Source: Thiodiazotropha sp040791665 (lineage in GTDB: Bacteria; Pseudomonadota; Gammaproteobacteria; Chromatiales; Chromatiaceae). Taken from it: DNA of 64,000 nucleotides. Position numbers and translations under genes: made by a program. Within the stretch, counting starts at the first letter, position 1, and the number at the start of each line of letters is the position of its first letter. The notes beneath the pieces were generated by a model. The model worked only from the letters and a program-made list of their open reading frames with translations. It made no database searches and was not told the origin of the DNA. Shown one piece after another: positions 25,962 through 35,468 of this stretch. The DNA lies in the NCBI GenBank assembly GCA_040791665.1, contig JBFNNX010000037.1, positions 1 through 64,000 on the forward strand. Reading direction: 5' to 3'.

Positions 25962-26441
25962 ATGGATGAAGATGTCTACAGGACACCGAAATCGGATTTA
26001 ACCAGCCAGCTGGAGAAAAAAGGATCTGCAGTAAAAGCTATCTTTATTGCAACTATTGTGGATGTCACAGCCACCATTTTTGTCGGAATTGTGATATCAA
26101 TCGTTTACGGCGTGATACTCGCTTCCAACGGCGACTCCATTGAAATTATAACTTCGAAGCTTTCCAGCATGGAATTGACGTCCAGGGTTTCGTTGGTGGT
26201 TTTGATGTCTGGTTGCCTGATAACTATTTTCGCCGGATATTTATGTGCAAAATTGGTTAATCATTCTGAATACAAAACTGTAGCGATATTTGCGATCATT
26301 GTAATTATTTTCGGCTTGACCATGGGCTTGTCTTACTACTCGGTGAGTGAAAACCTACTGTTAAGTCTGTTGACACTATGCTCTGTCTATATCGGCGCAT
26401 GGCTGTATGTCAGCAAGAAAAAACGTTTGCTCCAACGTTAA
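25962..26441 (+). CDS. Hypothetical four-helix membrane protein
   Basis: A 159-residue protein with a soluble N-terminus (MDEDVYRTPKSDL, reminiscent of the YxxPxxDL leader of several small bacterial membrane protein families) and four hydrophobic segments at about 25-50, 72-95, 103-122 and 127-149. It ends KKKRLLQR, which suggests a cytoplasmic C-terminus. I cannot assign a function. It is monocistronic. Confidence 0.6.
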   Translation: MDEDVYRTPKSDLTSQLEKKGSAVKAIFIATIVDVTATIFVGIVISIVYGVILASNGDSIEIITSKLSSMELTSRVSLVVLMSGCLITIFAGYLCAKLVNHSEYKTVAIFAIIVIIFGLTMGLSYYSVSENLLLSLLTLCSVYIGAWLYVSKKKRLLQR

Positions 26442-26608
26442 ATGATAATAGTTAATTAGAGGGCCTTCAGTTATTTCTGTGTTGTGCTGCCGTCCCAAAG
26501 CGTTTGTATGGAAGGAAACAGTATCATCAATATCACCGATGGTGAGCGTCAGGTGATCAGGTTTTACGAGTTGCGTGATGTTTTCTCTATGCCGGGTCTA
26601 TTGGCCAG

Positions 26609-27025
26609 TTAAAGATTATCATCACGATAGAGATCAATCGGATCCTGAATGGGCTCTTCTTTTGCGTGTTGGTGACGAGGTCCGAATTCTTTTTCCAGCC
26701 GTTGTTCAATGAGATTGCGAATTCGGTGAGTTATGGTGTTGTCAAGTTCATCGTGTAGTATCTGGCCAATACGATTTGTGGCTTCATCGATTGCGTTATT
26801 CACCGCCTCAGAAACGAATGCTTGGAGGTCACCCTCGAGTTGCTTGGCGATATCGTCCCGCATGGATAGAAGCTCTTCATCATACTCGGGGATGCCGCTA
26901 TCCTCTATATCGGCTTCCTCATTGCCGAAGTCGATATACTCCGATTCTATTTCATCCATTGAAACCACATCTTCCAGTAGCGGAATGGCTGAATCCGGAT
27001 CGCGTGACTTATCGTCTGTGTTCAT
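26609..27025 (-). CDS. Acidic hypothetical protein downstream of holC
   Basis: A 138-residue soluble, acidic protein. The N-terminal half is disordered and Asp/Glu-rich (VVSMDEIESEYIDFGNEEAD). The C-terminal half is amphipathic helix (QAFVSEAVNNAIDEATNRIG, then HRIRNLIEQRLEKEFG). Its start abuts the holC stop with no gap, so the two are translated from one message. A link to DNA polymerase III clamp loader function is a guess from position only. Confidence 0.65.
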   Translation of the reverse strand: MNTDDKSRDPDSAIPLLEDVVSMDEIESEYIDFGNEEADIEDSGIPEYDEELLSMRDDIAKQLEGDLQAFVSEAVNNAIDEATNRIGQILHDELDNTITHRIRNLIEQRLEKEFGPRHQHAKEEPIQDPIDLYRDDNL

Positions 27026-27454
27026 CTATCTTATATCGTGCTTGTTTAGTGGATAGCCCCTGTCACGGTAGAAGCGAAAACGCTCCCGCCCGGCTGTCAC
27101 AACCTGTGGTTCCTTGTCAATTATCTCTGCAACGCGCTCGAATCTGCTGAAAAAGTTGGGTACATTTCTCGCAAGATTGATCAGAACATCCTTTTCTTCA
27201 CCGCTCTCCTTATCATGGCTGATAATCACAGGCGTGGTCAAAGGATCACTCTCGTTAGCCATCCCATGGGGTATGAAACTGCCCTGTCGAAATGTCCATA
27301 ACAACCTATTCATATGTCTTGACTCATCTTCAGAGTCAGTATGAATAAATATCCTACGTCCCTGATGATAAATTTTCTCGCTCAGGCGGCAGGCGAGGGT
27401 AAAGCGATTTCCCATGGCACGCTCATCGAGTACATAAAAGTCGACTTGCGTCAT
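27026..27454 (-). CDS. holC: DNA polymerase III subunit chi
   Basis: 142 residues starting MTQVDFYVLDERAMGNRFTL, the usual HolC opening, with LWTFRQGSFIPHG, the conserved segment typical of chi. Chi links the clamp loader to single-strand binding protein. AGGAG lies five bases before ATG 27454, so this start is preferred to one 18 bases upstream. It is downstream of pepA, as in E. coli and other gammaproteobacteria. Confidence 0.92.
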   Translation of the reverse strand: MTQVDFYVLDERAMGNRFTLACRLSEKIYHQGRRIFIHTDSEDESRHMNRLLWTFRQGSFIPHGMANESDPLTTPVIISHDKESGEEKDVLINLARNVPNFFSRFERVAEIIDKEPQVVTAGRERFRFYRDRGYPLNKHDIR

Positions 27455-27530
27455 AGTATCTCCTGCCGGCAACGGCTGAATGAGATCGATGCATTCGAAT
27501 GAAAAACCATAATCAGTTTATGGGTAAATG

Positions 27531-29024
27531 TCACAGGCCACAACGCTTTATGAGAAACTGGGTGAGTAGTCCCACCGGCCTGCCGGTGGCACCTTTGTTT
27601 GTGCCGCTACGCCAGGCGGTGCCCGCAATGTCCAGGTGAGCCCATTTGAACTTTTTCGTGTAGCGGGAAAGGAAGCAGGCAGCTGTGATTGTGCCCGCGC
27701 CTTTGCCGCCGATATTTGCCATGTCGGCAAAATTGCTATCGAGTTGCTCCTGATAATCATCCCATAGGGGCAATTGCCAGGCCCGGTCTCCAGTGTGGTT
27801 GCCAGCGGCCAACAGTTCCTGCGCAAGGGATTCATTATTGGCCATTAATCCGGAAGTCTGGTTGCCCAGGGCCACAATGCAGGCACCGGTAAGTGTGGCA
27901 ATGTCAATCACTACAGCGGGATTGAAGCGCTCGCTGTAGGTAAGGGCATCGCAGAGTATGAGGCGACCTTCGGCATCGGTATTGAGTATCTCAATGGTTT
28001 GACCTGACATGCTGGTTACGATATCGCCCGGTTTATTGGCATCTCCATCAGGAAGGTTTTCAGAAGCAGGCACGACACCAATCAGATTAATCGGCAAATC
28101 CATGGCGATGGCCGCCTTGACAGTACCAATGACCGTGGCGCCACCACACATGTCATATTTCATTTCATCCATTGCCGCTGAGGGTTTGAGGGATATACCG
28201 CCTGCATCGAAGGTTAGTCCCTTGCCAACCAGGACAACCGGTTTGGCCCCGGGTTTCCCCCCTGAATACTCCATGATGATCAGCTTCGCCGGCTGGCGAC
28301 TTCCGCGGGAGACTGAGAGCAGGGCGCCCATGCCCAATTTAGCCATCTGCTTCTCATCCAGTATCCTCACTTTGAGACGACTCTCGTTCCGTCCCAGTTT
28401 TCGTGCCTGATCGGCGAGATAGCTGGGAGTGCAGATGTTGCCTGGCAGATTGGCCAGATTCTTGGTCAATTCCATGCCACCTGCGATGGCTCCTGCCTGA
28501 GCGAGTGCCTTTTGCGCTACTTTTAAGTGGCGCCGGTCGTGCAGGAAGATTGCGAATCGTTTAAGCGGGCGTTGGTTTTTTTTGACTTCACTCTTGGTTT
28601 CGTTGAATTGGTAGAGGCCGGCCTCAGCAGTGATCACTGTCTCTCTGACTGCCTGAGTGAGGGAAAAATCGTCATTTACGAGTTCACAGAGACCCCAGAT
28701 TGCCTCCATTGCATGCTTTTTATTCAGGCTCTTGACTACTGAGTTGACACATTTGGCGTACTGCTTTCTGCCGAAATCGCGCTGTTTACCCAGCCCGACT
28801 AAGAGGATACGCTCTGCCTGGATGCCGGGTAGGTCGTAGAGTAACAACTGCTGCCCGCTCTCCCCATTCATATCACCGCGCTTCAGGATGCGTTGCAGAG
28901 CGCCCTTGCTGGACCTGTCCAACTGCTGCGCCAAAGGCGGGAGTTGACGCTTGGAGAAGATGCCGACTACCAGGCAGGCAGTGTTTAGCTTGGCGGGATC
29001 TCCGGTTTTAATGCTGTATTCCAT
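27531..29024 (-). CDS. pepA: Leucyl aminopeptidase (cytosol aminopeptidase)
   Basis: A 497-residue M17 metallopeptidase. The catalytic domain holds VGKGLTFDAGGISLKPS and the signature NTDAEGRLIL, with the other dinuclear metal ligands in the same region. In E. coli PepA also binds DNA as XerB/CarP. It is divergent from lptF, a conserved arrangement, with 286 bases between the starts. Confidence 0.96.
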   Translation of the reverse strand: MEYSIKTGDPAKLNTACLVVGIFSKRQLPPLAQQLDRSSKGALQRILKRGDMNGESGQQLLLYDLPGIQAERILLVGLGKQRDFGRKQYAKCVNSVVKSLNKKHAMEAIWGLCELVNDDFSLTQAVRETVITAEAGLYQFNETKSEVKKNQRPLKRFAIFLHDRRHLKVAQKALAQAGAIAGGMELTKNLANLPGNICTPSYLADQARKLGRNESRLKVRILDEKQMAKLGMGALLSVSRGSRQPAKLIIMEYSGGKPGAKPVVLVGKGLTFDAGGISLKPSAAMDEMKYDMCGGATVIGTVKAAIAMDLPINLIGVVPASENLPDGDANKPGDIVTSMSGQTIEILNTDAEGRLILCDALTYSERFNPAVVIDIATLTGACIVALGNQTSGLMANNESLAQELLAAGNHTGDRAWQLPLWDDYQEQLDSNFADMANIGGKGAGTITAACFLSRYTKKFKWAHLDIAGTAWRSGTNKGATGRPVGLLTQFLIKRCGL

Positions 29025-29310
29025 GGAATGGATGGCCTCTCTGTTTTATGTTGCAGATCAATCAGTAGGATAGACAGCCGACGCAACGTTTTATATACAC
29101 TATGGGTTAAAAATGTCAGGATCATGACTAGGCAACGGTTAACTCAAGTCTACCCAATCATAAGCCATTTAACACCTTGTGTGGTGTAATCTAAGTAGAA
29201 TGAATAGGACATATTGAGAGCATCCCCTTATGCAGTTGTGGACATGCACTTATCGTTAAACATAAGCTTCGACCCTGATCGATTGACTCAACACTGACAG
29301 GATATGATAT

Positions 29311-30417
29311 TTGATCACGCTGATTGACCGCTACCTGTTGAGAGACGTGCTCAAGGCGCTGTTTGCGATTCTGCTTGTACTCGTCCTGATACTGCTTGGT
29401 AATAGTTTCATCAAGTTACTGAAAGAGGTGGCATCCGGAGATCTCAATAGCAATCTGCTTTTCCAGCTACTGGGTCTGCAGATGGTAGTCTATATTCCAC
29501 GCCTGATTCCACCGGCCTTTTTCTTTGCTGTGCTTTATGTGATCGGCAGAATGTACCGTGACAGCGAGGTGGTTGCCTTGGCCTCCTGTGGCGTCGGTGA
29601 TCTTCGACTCTACCGCTCTCTGATTTTCGTGGTTACACCGATCGCGTTGTTGACAGGCTGGTTATCGCTCTATGTGCAACCCTGGGCGAGCCGTCTCAGT
29701 GCGGAGCTGATCAGCATGCAGCGCGGACAGGCTACCGAATTGGCCGGGATAAGTGCCGGACGCTTCAACGAATACAGTCGTGGCGATGTTGTGCTCTATG
29801 TGGAGTCGATCGCAAGCGAGAAAAGGCGAATGCGCAATGTCTTCGTGCAACAGCGCAAAGCGGGTGTGCTTAGCCTGGTAACGGCAAAGCAGGGTTATCA
29901 ATATGTTGATGAGGAGTCGGGTGAACGCTACCTGGTATTGGAGAATGGGGCCAGATATGAAGGTTCGCCGGGGGAGGCGAACTACCGGATCAGCGAATTT
30001 GAGCGCTATGGTTTGCGTATCAAGGGGGCCGAAGGGGTGGTTGCGAAGATCAATCGCAAATCTCTCTCGAATGAAGCGCTATTGAGCTCCAAGTCGATCC
30101 GGGATCGAGCTGAATTCCAGGCCAGAATCGCGCAGATACTCGGATTGTTGGTATTCGCACTCCTCAGCCTGCCTCTCAGCCGATCCATGCCTCGTCAAGG
30201 TCCTTTTGGCCGATTGGTGTTGGCCTTTATCCTCTACACACTCTACCTGAGCCTGCAGGGTGTGGCGGAGAACTGGATGATCGATGGCACGACGGCGGAG
30301 TGGGTGGGGGTCTGGTGGGTACATGTGATGCTGGCGCTGATCGGGCTTTCGCTTCTGATTCCCGACTCTCACCACTATCGTCGGATGCATCGGAAATTGT
30401 TGAGGGGCGGGGCATGA
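29311..30417 (+). CDS. lptF: LPS export ABC transporter permease LptF
   Basis: A 368-residue inner-membrane protein of the LptB2FGC lipopolysaccharide extractor. It has three N-terminal helices, a periplasmic jellyroll domain (about 130-265) and three C-terminal helices. It starts ITLIDRYLLRDVLKAL. The start codon is TTG at 29311, with AGGA about eight bases upstream and no suitable ATG. Its stop overlaps lptG. Confidence 0.93.
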   Translation: MITLIDRYLLRDVLKALFAILLVLVLILLGNSFIKLLKEVASGDLNSNLLFQLLGLQMVVYIPRLIPPAFFFAVLYVIGRMYRDSEVVALASCGVGDLRLYRSLIFVVTPIALLTGWLSLYVQPWASRLSAELISMQRGQATELAGISAGRFNEYSRGDVVLYVESIASEKRRMRNVFVQQRKAGVLSLVTAKQGYQYVDEESGERYLVLENGARYEGSPGEANYRISEFERYGLRIKGAEGVVAKINRKSLSNEALLSSKSIRDRAEFQARIAQILGLLVFALLSLPLSRSMPRQGPFGRLVLAFILYTLYLSLQGVAENWMIDGTTAEWVGVWWVHVMLALIGLSLLIPDSHHYRRMHRKLLRGGA

Positions 30418-31478
30418 TAACCCTGTTTGACAGATATATCGGCCGTACAGTGTTGATTGGGATCGTCGGTGTACTGGCGTTGCTGCTGGTATTGATAGGA
30501 TTCTTTGAGTTGGTCGCCGAACTGGAAGAGGTGGAGCGGGGATATACCGCATCGATGGCATACACCTATGTGCTGCTGGGAATGCCCCGATATTGCTATG
30601 AACTCTTTCCGTTGGCAACCCTGCTCGGAAGCCTGATCGGATTGGGAGTGCTGGCAGGGAATTCGGAACTACTGGCAATGCGGGCGGCAGGTATCTCGAT
30701 TGCCAGGATTGTGTTATCGGTGCTGAAGACGGGGCTTTTGGTGTTGGCGATCGTAGTGATTGTTGGCGAATATCTGGCCCCCGAATCGGAACAACAGGCA
30801 CAACGTATGAAAAATGAGGCCTTGTCCGGCCAGGTCAGCCTGAAGACCCGCTACGGTTTTTGGTCGCGTGACGGCAACACGTTCATCAATATCAGACAGA
30901 TACTTCCGGATTCTCAGTTGGCTGACATTTCGATCTATGAGTATGGTGAGGATGCCAGTCTTCTCCGGGCGATACATGCGGATCGGGCCAGCTATCAGTC
31001 AGGTGGTTGGGTCATAGAGGATGTGAAGCAGACGGATTTCGTTGAAGCCGGTATATCGGTAACAGCGAAACCCCGTCAATCCTGGCATGCCGAGTTGGAT
31101 CCATCTGCTCTCGATGTGCTGACAGTGAAGCCACACATGCTGGCCGCCTGGGATCTGTGGCGATATATCGGCTATCTGCAAAAGAACGGTCAGGCTTCGA
31201 TCAATTATGAAGTGGCGTTCTGGGGCAAGCTGACAACCCCGCTGGTGACTATGGTGATGCTGTTTTTAAGTATCCCCTTCGTGTTCGGTTCTCTGCGCAG
31301 TGTTGGGGTAGGACAGCGGATCTTTGTCGGTGCCATGCTGGGTATTGTTTTCTATCTTTTGAACAGGGCTTTCTCATACATGGCGGTGGTCTATTCTCTG
31401 AATGGATTGTTTGCCGCATTCTTTCCCCTGCTGCTGTTTCTAGCCTTGGCGGTATGGATGCTGCGGCGCGTATATTGA
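30414..31478 (+). CDS. lptG: LPS export ABC transporter permease LptG
   Basis: The partner permease of LptF, 354 residues. It starts MITLFDRYIGRTVLIGIVGV, has the same six-helix layout with a periplasmic jellyroll domain, and contains FGSLRSVGVGQRIFVG before the last helices. ATG 30414 overlaps the lptF stop in ATGA, the usual coupled arrangement. A longer frame upstream lies wholly inside lptF and is disregarded. Confidence 0.94.
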   Translation: MITLFDRYIGRTVLIGIVGVLALLLVLIGFFELVAELEEVERGYTASMAYTYVLLGMPRYCYELFPLATLLGSLIGLGVLAGNSELLAMRAAGISIARIVLSVLKTGLLVLAIVVIVGEYLAPESEQQAQRMKNEALSGQVSLKTRYGFWSRDGNTFINIRQILPDSQLADISIYEYGEDASLLRAIHADRASYQSGGWVIEDVKQTDFVEAGISVTAKPRQSWHAELDPSALDVLTVKPHMLAAWDLWRYIGYLQKNGQASINYEVAFWGKLTTPLVTMVMLFLSIPFVFGSLRSVGVGQRIFVGAMLGIVFYLLNRAFSYMAVVYSLNGLFAAFFPLLLFLALAVWMLRRVY

Positions 31479-31557
31479 CGTAGTCGCCGGAAACCCAGCT
31501 TGGAACTCGAAGATAAGAATATGCGTGATGCAGCTGAACGCCGCTGTCTCAAGACCT

Positions 31558-32457
31558 TCAGTGCCAGTGCAAGGTAAGTTGGATGCCGATATAGTCTGTT
31601 GCCACAGGATCCGTATGTGCCCTGTGGGGATCCCTCCAGTTCGGTTGCGAGGATTCAATGAGATTCGGACTCTGGTAAAAGGTGCGTAACGCCAACTCAC
31701 TCTCGACGCCGATGCCGAACAGACTATCCACCATGGTATTCAAGGTTCCGAGGGGATCGGTGGCAATAAGAATTGTTTTGTCCCAGGTGCTGAAGGTTGA
31801 TTGCTGTTTGATCTCGCGACGGGTCTCCTCAAAATACCAACCCAGCAAGGCACCCATGGTTGGGGTAAAAATGACATCCTGTACGGAGACGGGCTCAAAC
31901 AGCGCCTCGAGTCCGAACTCATAGATTGAGGAGAGGGTAAAGGAAAACCAGAAAGCCCCAGTTTCCGACAGTCCCCGCTCCCTGCCTCGGGTGTAGTAGG
32001 TCATACCCCAATAGGGATGCAGTATGTAGTTGATATACCACTCGTCAGGATCCCAGCGTGGGTGTGAAACATTGTCCCACCACTTTTCGAATGTATATTC
32101 CTCTTTTTGCTCTTCAGTCCATGCGGAAATATCTTCCGGCATGACGTATAACAATCCCACAATAAAAAATTGGTAACCGAAAAAATAGGCGGCATCGCGT
32201 CTCAAGCCGGGATAGTCGACAGGGCTGGTGTCATCGAGCTCCCGGCCAAAGCCGTAGGGCCTCTCCTGCTGCGTGAAGGGGGCTGAGGATTCCTGTAGCT
32301 CGAATATGCCGGGGTAACGTGCAGGGAACTGTTGCGGCAAGATCTCTTGTGCCGATGCCAACTCATAAAACGAGACCGGGCTTACGGGCAGCCACTCACT
32401 GGATTGCGCATGACCCATCAGCGGTAGCAGCATGAGACAACTCAGGAGCCATCTCAT
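31558..32457 (-). CDS. DUF3943 domain protein, exported
   Basis: 299 residues with a signal peptide (MRWLLSCLMLLPLMGHAQS). The DUF3943 region spans about 125-240: FEKWWDNVSHPRWDPDEWYI, NYILHPYWGMTYY, SSIYEFGLEALFEP and FTPTMGALLGWYFEE. DUF3943 proteins are predicted envelope proteins of unknown function. ATG 32457 has AGGA five bases upstream and gives the correct signal peptide; longer starts do not. It converges with lptG. Confidence 0.8.
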   Translation of the reverse strand: MRWLLSCLMLLPLMGHAQSSEWLPVSPVSFYELASAQEILPQQFPARYPGIFELQESSAPFTQQERPYGFGRELDDTSPVDYPGLRRDAAYFFGYQFFIVGLLYVMPEDISAWTEEQKEEYTFEKWWDNVSHPRWDPDEWYINYILHPYWGMTYYTRGRERGLSETGAFWFSFTLSSIYEFGLEALFEPVSVQDVIFTPTMGALLGWYFEETRREIKQQSTFSTWDKTILIATDPLGTLNTMVDSLFGIGVESELALRTFYQSPNLIESSQPNWRDPHRAHTDPVATDYIGIQLTLHWH

Positions 32458-32751
32458 CGGGTTCCTTAACTGAGTGTCGATATGTTTCGTTTCTATGGTC
32501 ATATGCAGATATCTGCTGCCTGGTGTGGGCAATGGCGACAGATGAGTCTGATTCTTCAACTTCGGATAGTGAGTGAGACAGGAACCGCCGGCCGCGATTA
32601 TAGCGGATCGTCAATCAGGAACCACCATTTTTCGTGTGATTTATGGACTCGGTAGGATGACTATGACATTCGAGACGAGGGTGCGGATAGTATCGCAGGG
32701 CAAAAAAAATATGGATTTAGGAGGTTTAAATGATTTAAAAACAGATAGTTA

Positions 32752-33705
32752 TTACTGCTTTATTCCATCTTCGTTGGTTTTTCTCAGGTTTTCCAGATTG
32801 TCGAGCACGCGTTGGGCACGCTGGATTTTTTCCCGTGCCCGCAAATCCAAAGGATCAAGGGTCAGCGCTGCCCGCCAGGTCGCCTTGGCACTCTCTATCT
32901 CTCCATCCCGATAGAGGCGGTCACCTGCCAGCAGTAGGTTTTCAATATATTTCTTCAGTGTTCGGTTGACGTCGGCAAGCAGTTTTTTCGCTGTCTCGTT
33001 TTTCGGCGATTCCTTCAACACGAGCTTCAGTGCACGCCTGGCCTCCTTGAGTTGCCCGCTCTCAACGAGTCGCTGGGCCTCAGTCAGGTTTTTATCGATG
33101 CGTTTTTTCCACTTCTGCTCTCGATTGACCTGCTCTTTCTTTGCAACCTCTTTTTTGTACTGAATCTGCTCCTTAAGCAGATGCTCCATGAGATTCTGAT
33201 CGGCCTTGTCCTGTTTCAGTGAAAGGGCGAGAGTGAGGCAATCCTTAGATAGGGCATTGTTTCGCTTGAAATGGCGCCATGCGCACTCAGATAGCGCCTT
33301 TTGCATACTGAGCAGGGTTTCCCGGGTCTCTTGCAAAAGCGAGGCGTAATGGGGTTTATCGGGACTGGCTTGGGTCAGTTTGGTAAGTATCGGCAGCTGA
33401 TTCTTCAAAGCTGAAGTATTGCTGATGAGCAATTGATCGTTCAGCTCCTCTTCCAGTGTTTTTTGTTGGTTTCTGAAACTTTCGAGCTCTTTCGAATAGG
33501 CTGTGTTCTGATTCCTGTTGGTGCTGGCACGGTCAAGTAGGCTGATTGCCTCGCCATAACGCCCCTTGGCCGCCAGCTGTCGACTCTTATCGAGTGCGTT
33601 CTCTTCAACGGGAGCGGGGGCGGCTTTTTTGCTTTCCATCAGTTGGCAGCCCGCAAGCATCGTTAACGCAAGATAGGCTACGAATAGTTTGAAAGGCTGT
33701 TTCAT
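32752..33705 (-). CDS. Lipoprotein with TPR-like helical repeats
   Basis: 317 residues with a lipoprotein signal peptide (MKQPFKLFVAYLALTMLAGC, lipobox LAGC with Cys20). The mature part is almost all helical. Repeat-like units include QLAAKGRYGEAISLLDRAS, RLVESGQLKEARRALKLVLK and RLYRDGEIESAKATWRAALT, and a charged coiled coil lies around residues 170-210. Its start overlaps the cyclase gene stop by four bases. It is probably an envelope scaffold working with that cyclase (inference). Confidence 0.78.
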   Translation of the reverse strand: MKQPFKLFVAYLALTMLAGCQLMESKKAAPAPVEENALDKSRQLAAKGRYGEAISLLDRASTNRNQNTAYSKELESFRNQQKTLEEELNDQLLISNTSALKNQLPILTKLTQASPDKPHYASLLQETRETLLSMQKALSECAWRHFKRNNALSKDCLTLALSLKQDKADQNLMEHLLKEQIQYKKEVAKKEQVNREQKWKKRIDKNLTEAQRLVESGQLKEARRALKLVLKESPKNETAKKLLADVNRTLKKYIENLLLAGDRLYRDGEIESAKATWRAALTLDPLDLRAREKIQRAQRVLDNLENLRKTNEDGIKQ

Positions 33706-35147
33706 CTAACCTGTTTATTCAATATATGGGCCATGGTACGCATCAACCATTGACCGAATTCCCGCGACGGTGTTCCCGCAATGTAGGGTGTGACGAGATT
33801 TTTCTTGCCACGTATCTTCAGCGTGGGTTGTTTGTGTAGTTCAACCATATTGGCAACGCCTGGGAATTCCGCAGTGGCTTGGCTCATGATGATCCCGTCA
33901 GCCGGAGCCGCACCACACAGACGGGAGGCGAGATTCACCGTATCGCCCACCACAGTATATTCCAGTCGGTCGGGTATTCCGATATTACCGGCCAGCATTG
34001 TACCGCTGTTTATACCGATACGTAGCATGATCGGTTCCTTGCCGGTTTGACGACGTTTCTTGTTGATATGTCGAACCATGGCTTGAATCAGCCATGCACA
34101 CCGGATCGCCTGCTGGCCATGTTCCATATCCGCTTCGGGTACACCGAACAGGATCATGGCGCTGTCGCCGATAAATTTATCCACAACACCTCGACAACGG
34201 TGAGCGGAGTTGGCGATTGCACCCAAATAGAGGTTCAGCAGTGAAGCTACGTCATCTGCCGGGAGATCCTCCGAAAGCCGAGTGAAACCCACAATGTCAC
34301 AGAACATAATACTGCCCTCCATCTCCTGATTGGCCAGGCGTGGTTGTGACAGGTTTGAGAGGATTTTCTCTGCTACTACGGGGGATACATAACGGGAAAG
34401 GGCATCTTCAACCTGGCGTTTTTCCAATAGTCCCGCACTCATACGGTCAAAATGGGCATACACCTGGCCAATCTCGTCATGACGGTCTATCTCCGTCGGG
34501 CTGACCAGCAAGCCTGCCTCAGGTTGCTGTCCTGCCTGGGCAAGCAAGGTGATCGGTCTACTCAGGCGTTTGCTCAGGACATAAGAGAGTATGGCTGCAA
34601 TCAGAATCAGTCCAAATGTCGCATAACCGATGATACCGATGGTGCGTTTCTGGTTGCGGTCGAGAAATTGCCGGTCCAAGGTGATCATCGCATGACCGGC
34701 GATGACATCGCGAAATTTGATGGGACTGAAAAAAGTGATTGCGGGATGTCTGATGTTCCCCTCGTCGCGCCAAGACCAGATCATCGGTAACAGCTCTTCG
34801 GAGATTGGGAGCTGGTGGGGAACATTGCCGGATGTGATCCACGGTTTTTCGCTAGGCACGATCGCCGCTCCGACCACCTTGTCGTTTTGCGTCTGGCGGC
34901 TAACAAGCCCCTGGAGATTGAACTGGTCATCTGCGAGTAAGGGTTCGCTGGCGGAGTGGGCCAGTTGTTCAACCAAAACCTCACCAAAGCCCTTGACTTC
35001 GCGCATATGAAAGCTGGTCTGTTGGGTGATGAGAAACCAGCCGAGAACGCCCATAACCATCGTTATCAGTGTACCGATGTAGATCGTCCATTTGATGGCG
35101 ATGGGTACGGGTGCCTTCCTAAACAGTCGTACAAACCAGTTTATCAC
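33702..35147 (-). CDS. Membrane class III adenylate/guanylate cyclase with HAMP domain
   Basis: 481 residues. TM1 lies at about 18-40, a periplasmic sensor domain of about 120 residues follows, TM2 is at about 167-190, then a HAMP domain (about 190-250) and a class III cyclase domain (about 265-450). Visible catalytic segments are MFCDIVGFTRL (metal Asp), DKFIGDSAMILFG (second metal Asp) and RLEYTVVGDTVNLASRL (transition-state region). It likely makes cAMP; substrate-specifying residues were not resolved. The gene is cotranscribed with the downstream TPR lipoprotein through a four-base overlap. Confidence 0.9.
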   Translation of the reverse strand: MINWFVRLFRKAPVPIAIKWTIYIGTLITMVMGVLGWFLITQQTSFHMREVKGFGEVLVEQLAHSASEPLLADDQFNLQGLVSRQTQNDKVVGAAIVPSEKPWITSGNVPHQLPISEELLPMIWSWRDEGNIRHPAITFFSPIKFRDVIAGHAMITLDRQFLDRNQKRTIGIIGYATFGLILIAAILSYVLSKRLSRPITLLAQAGQQPEAGLLVSPTEIDRHDEIGQVYAHFDRMSAGLLEKRQVEDALSRYVSPVVAEKILSNLSQPRLANQEMEGSIMFCDIVGFTRLSEDLPADDVASLLNLYLGAIANSAHRCRGVVDKFIGDSAMILFGVPEADMEHGQQAIRCAWLIQAMVRHINKKRRQTGKEPIMLRIGINSGTMLAGNIGIPDRLEYTVVGDTVNLASRLCGAAPADGIIMSQATAEFPGVANMVELHKQPTLKIRGKKNLVTPYIAGTPSREFGQWLMRTMAHILNKQVR

Positions 35148-35468
35148 AATTATAGTCTTATAAATCAGTTAGATATGAGTGTTAATTTGTAATTCAAGTT
35201 AAATAACGTGTCTCTGCTTTCCGGATCTGAGTGAGCGACCGCAACCGTTGCCGGAAAGCATACACGGGACTGTTCCTGCCATTCTAGAACCTAGGTCGTG
35301 GCGATGGTATATGTGTAAACAGACCCAGGTGCAAGTAAATCGGGCCTAGGACGGATTCGCACATAGTATATTGAGATAGTCGAATGCTTTCATGAAAAAA
35401 ATACCAAAAAACGGCGTCAGACAGACTGCACTGAAATCTTATGGGAGGGTCGGTGAGTAAACCGAAGA
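35148..35468. other. Intergenic region upstream of the cyclase gene
   Basis: 321 bases lie between the ppsR stop and the cyclase start, both on the minus strand. It must hold the cyclase promoter. I find no coding frame, tRNA or clear terminator; there are only scattered short palindromes such as the CCTAGGT/ACCTAGG-like bases near 35290. Confidence 0.5.

Noticed and set aside
26508..26612. A 34-codon plus-strand frame (MEGNSIINITDGERQVIRFY start)
   Set aside because: No Shine-Dalgarno site is visible, it overlaps the end of the holC partner gene, and I recognise no family; it could be a remnant, but I cannot support it.
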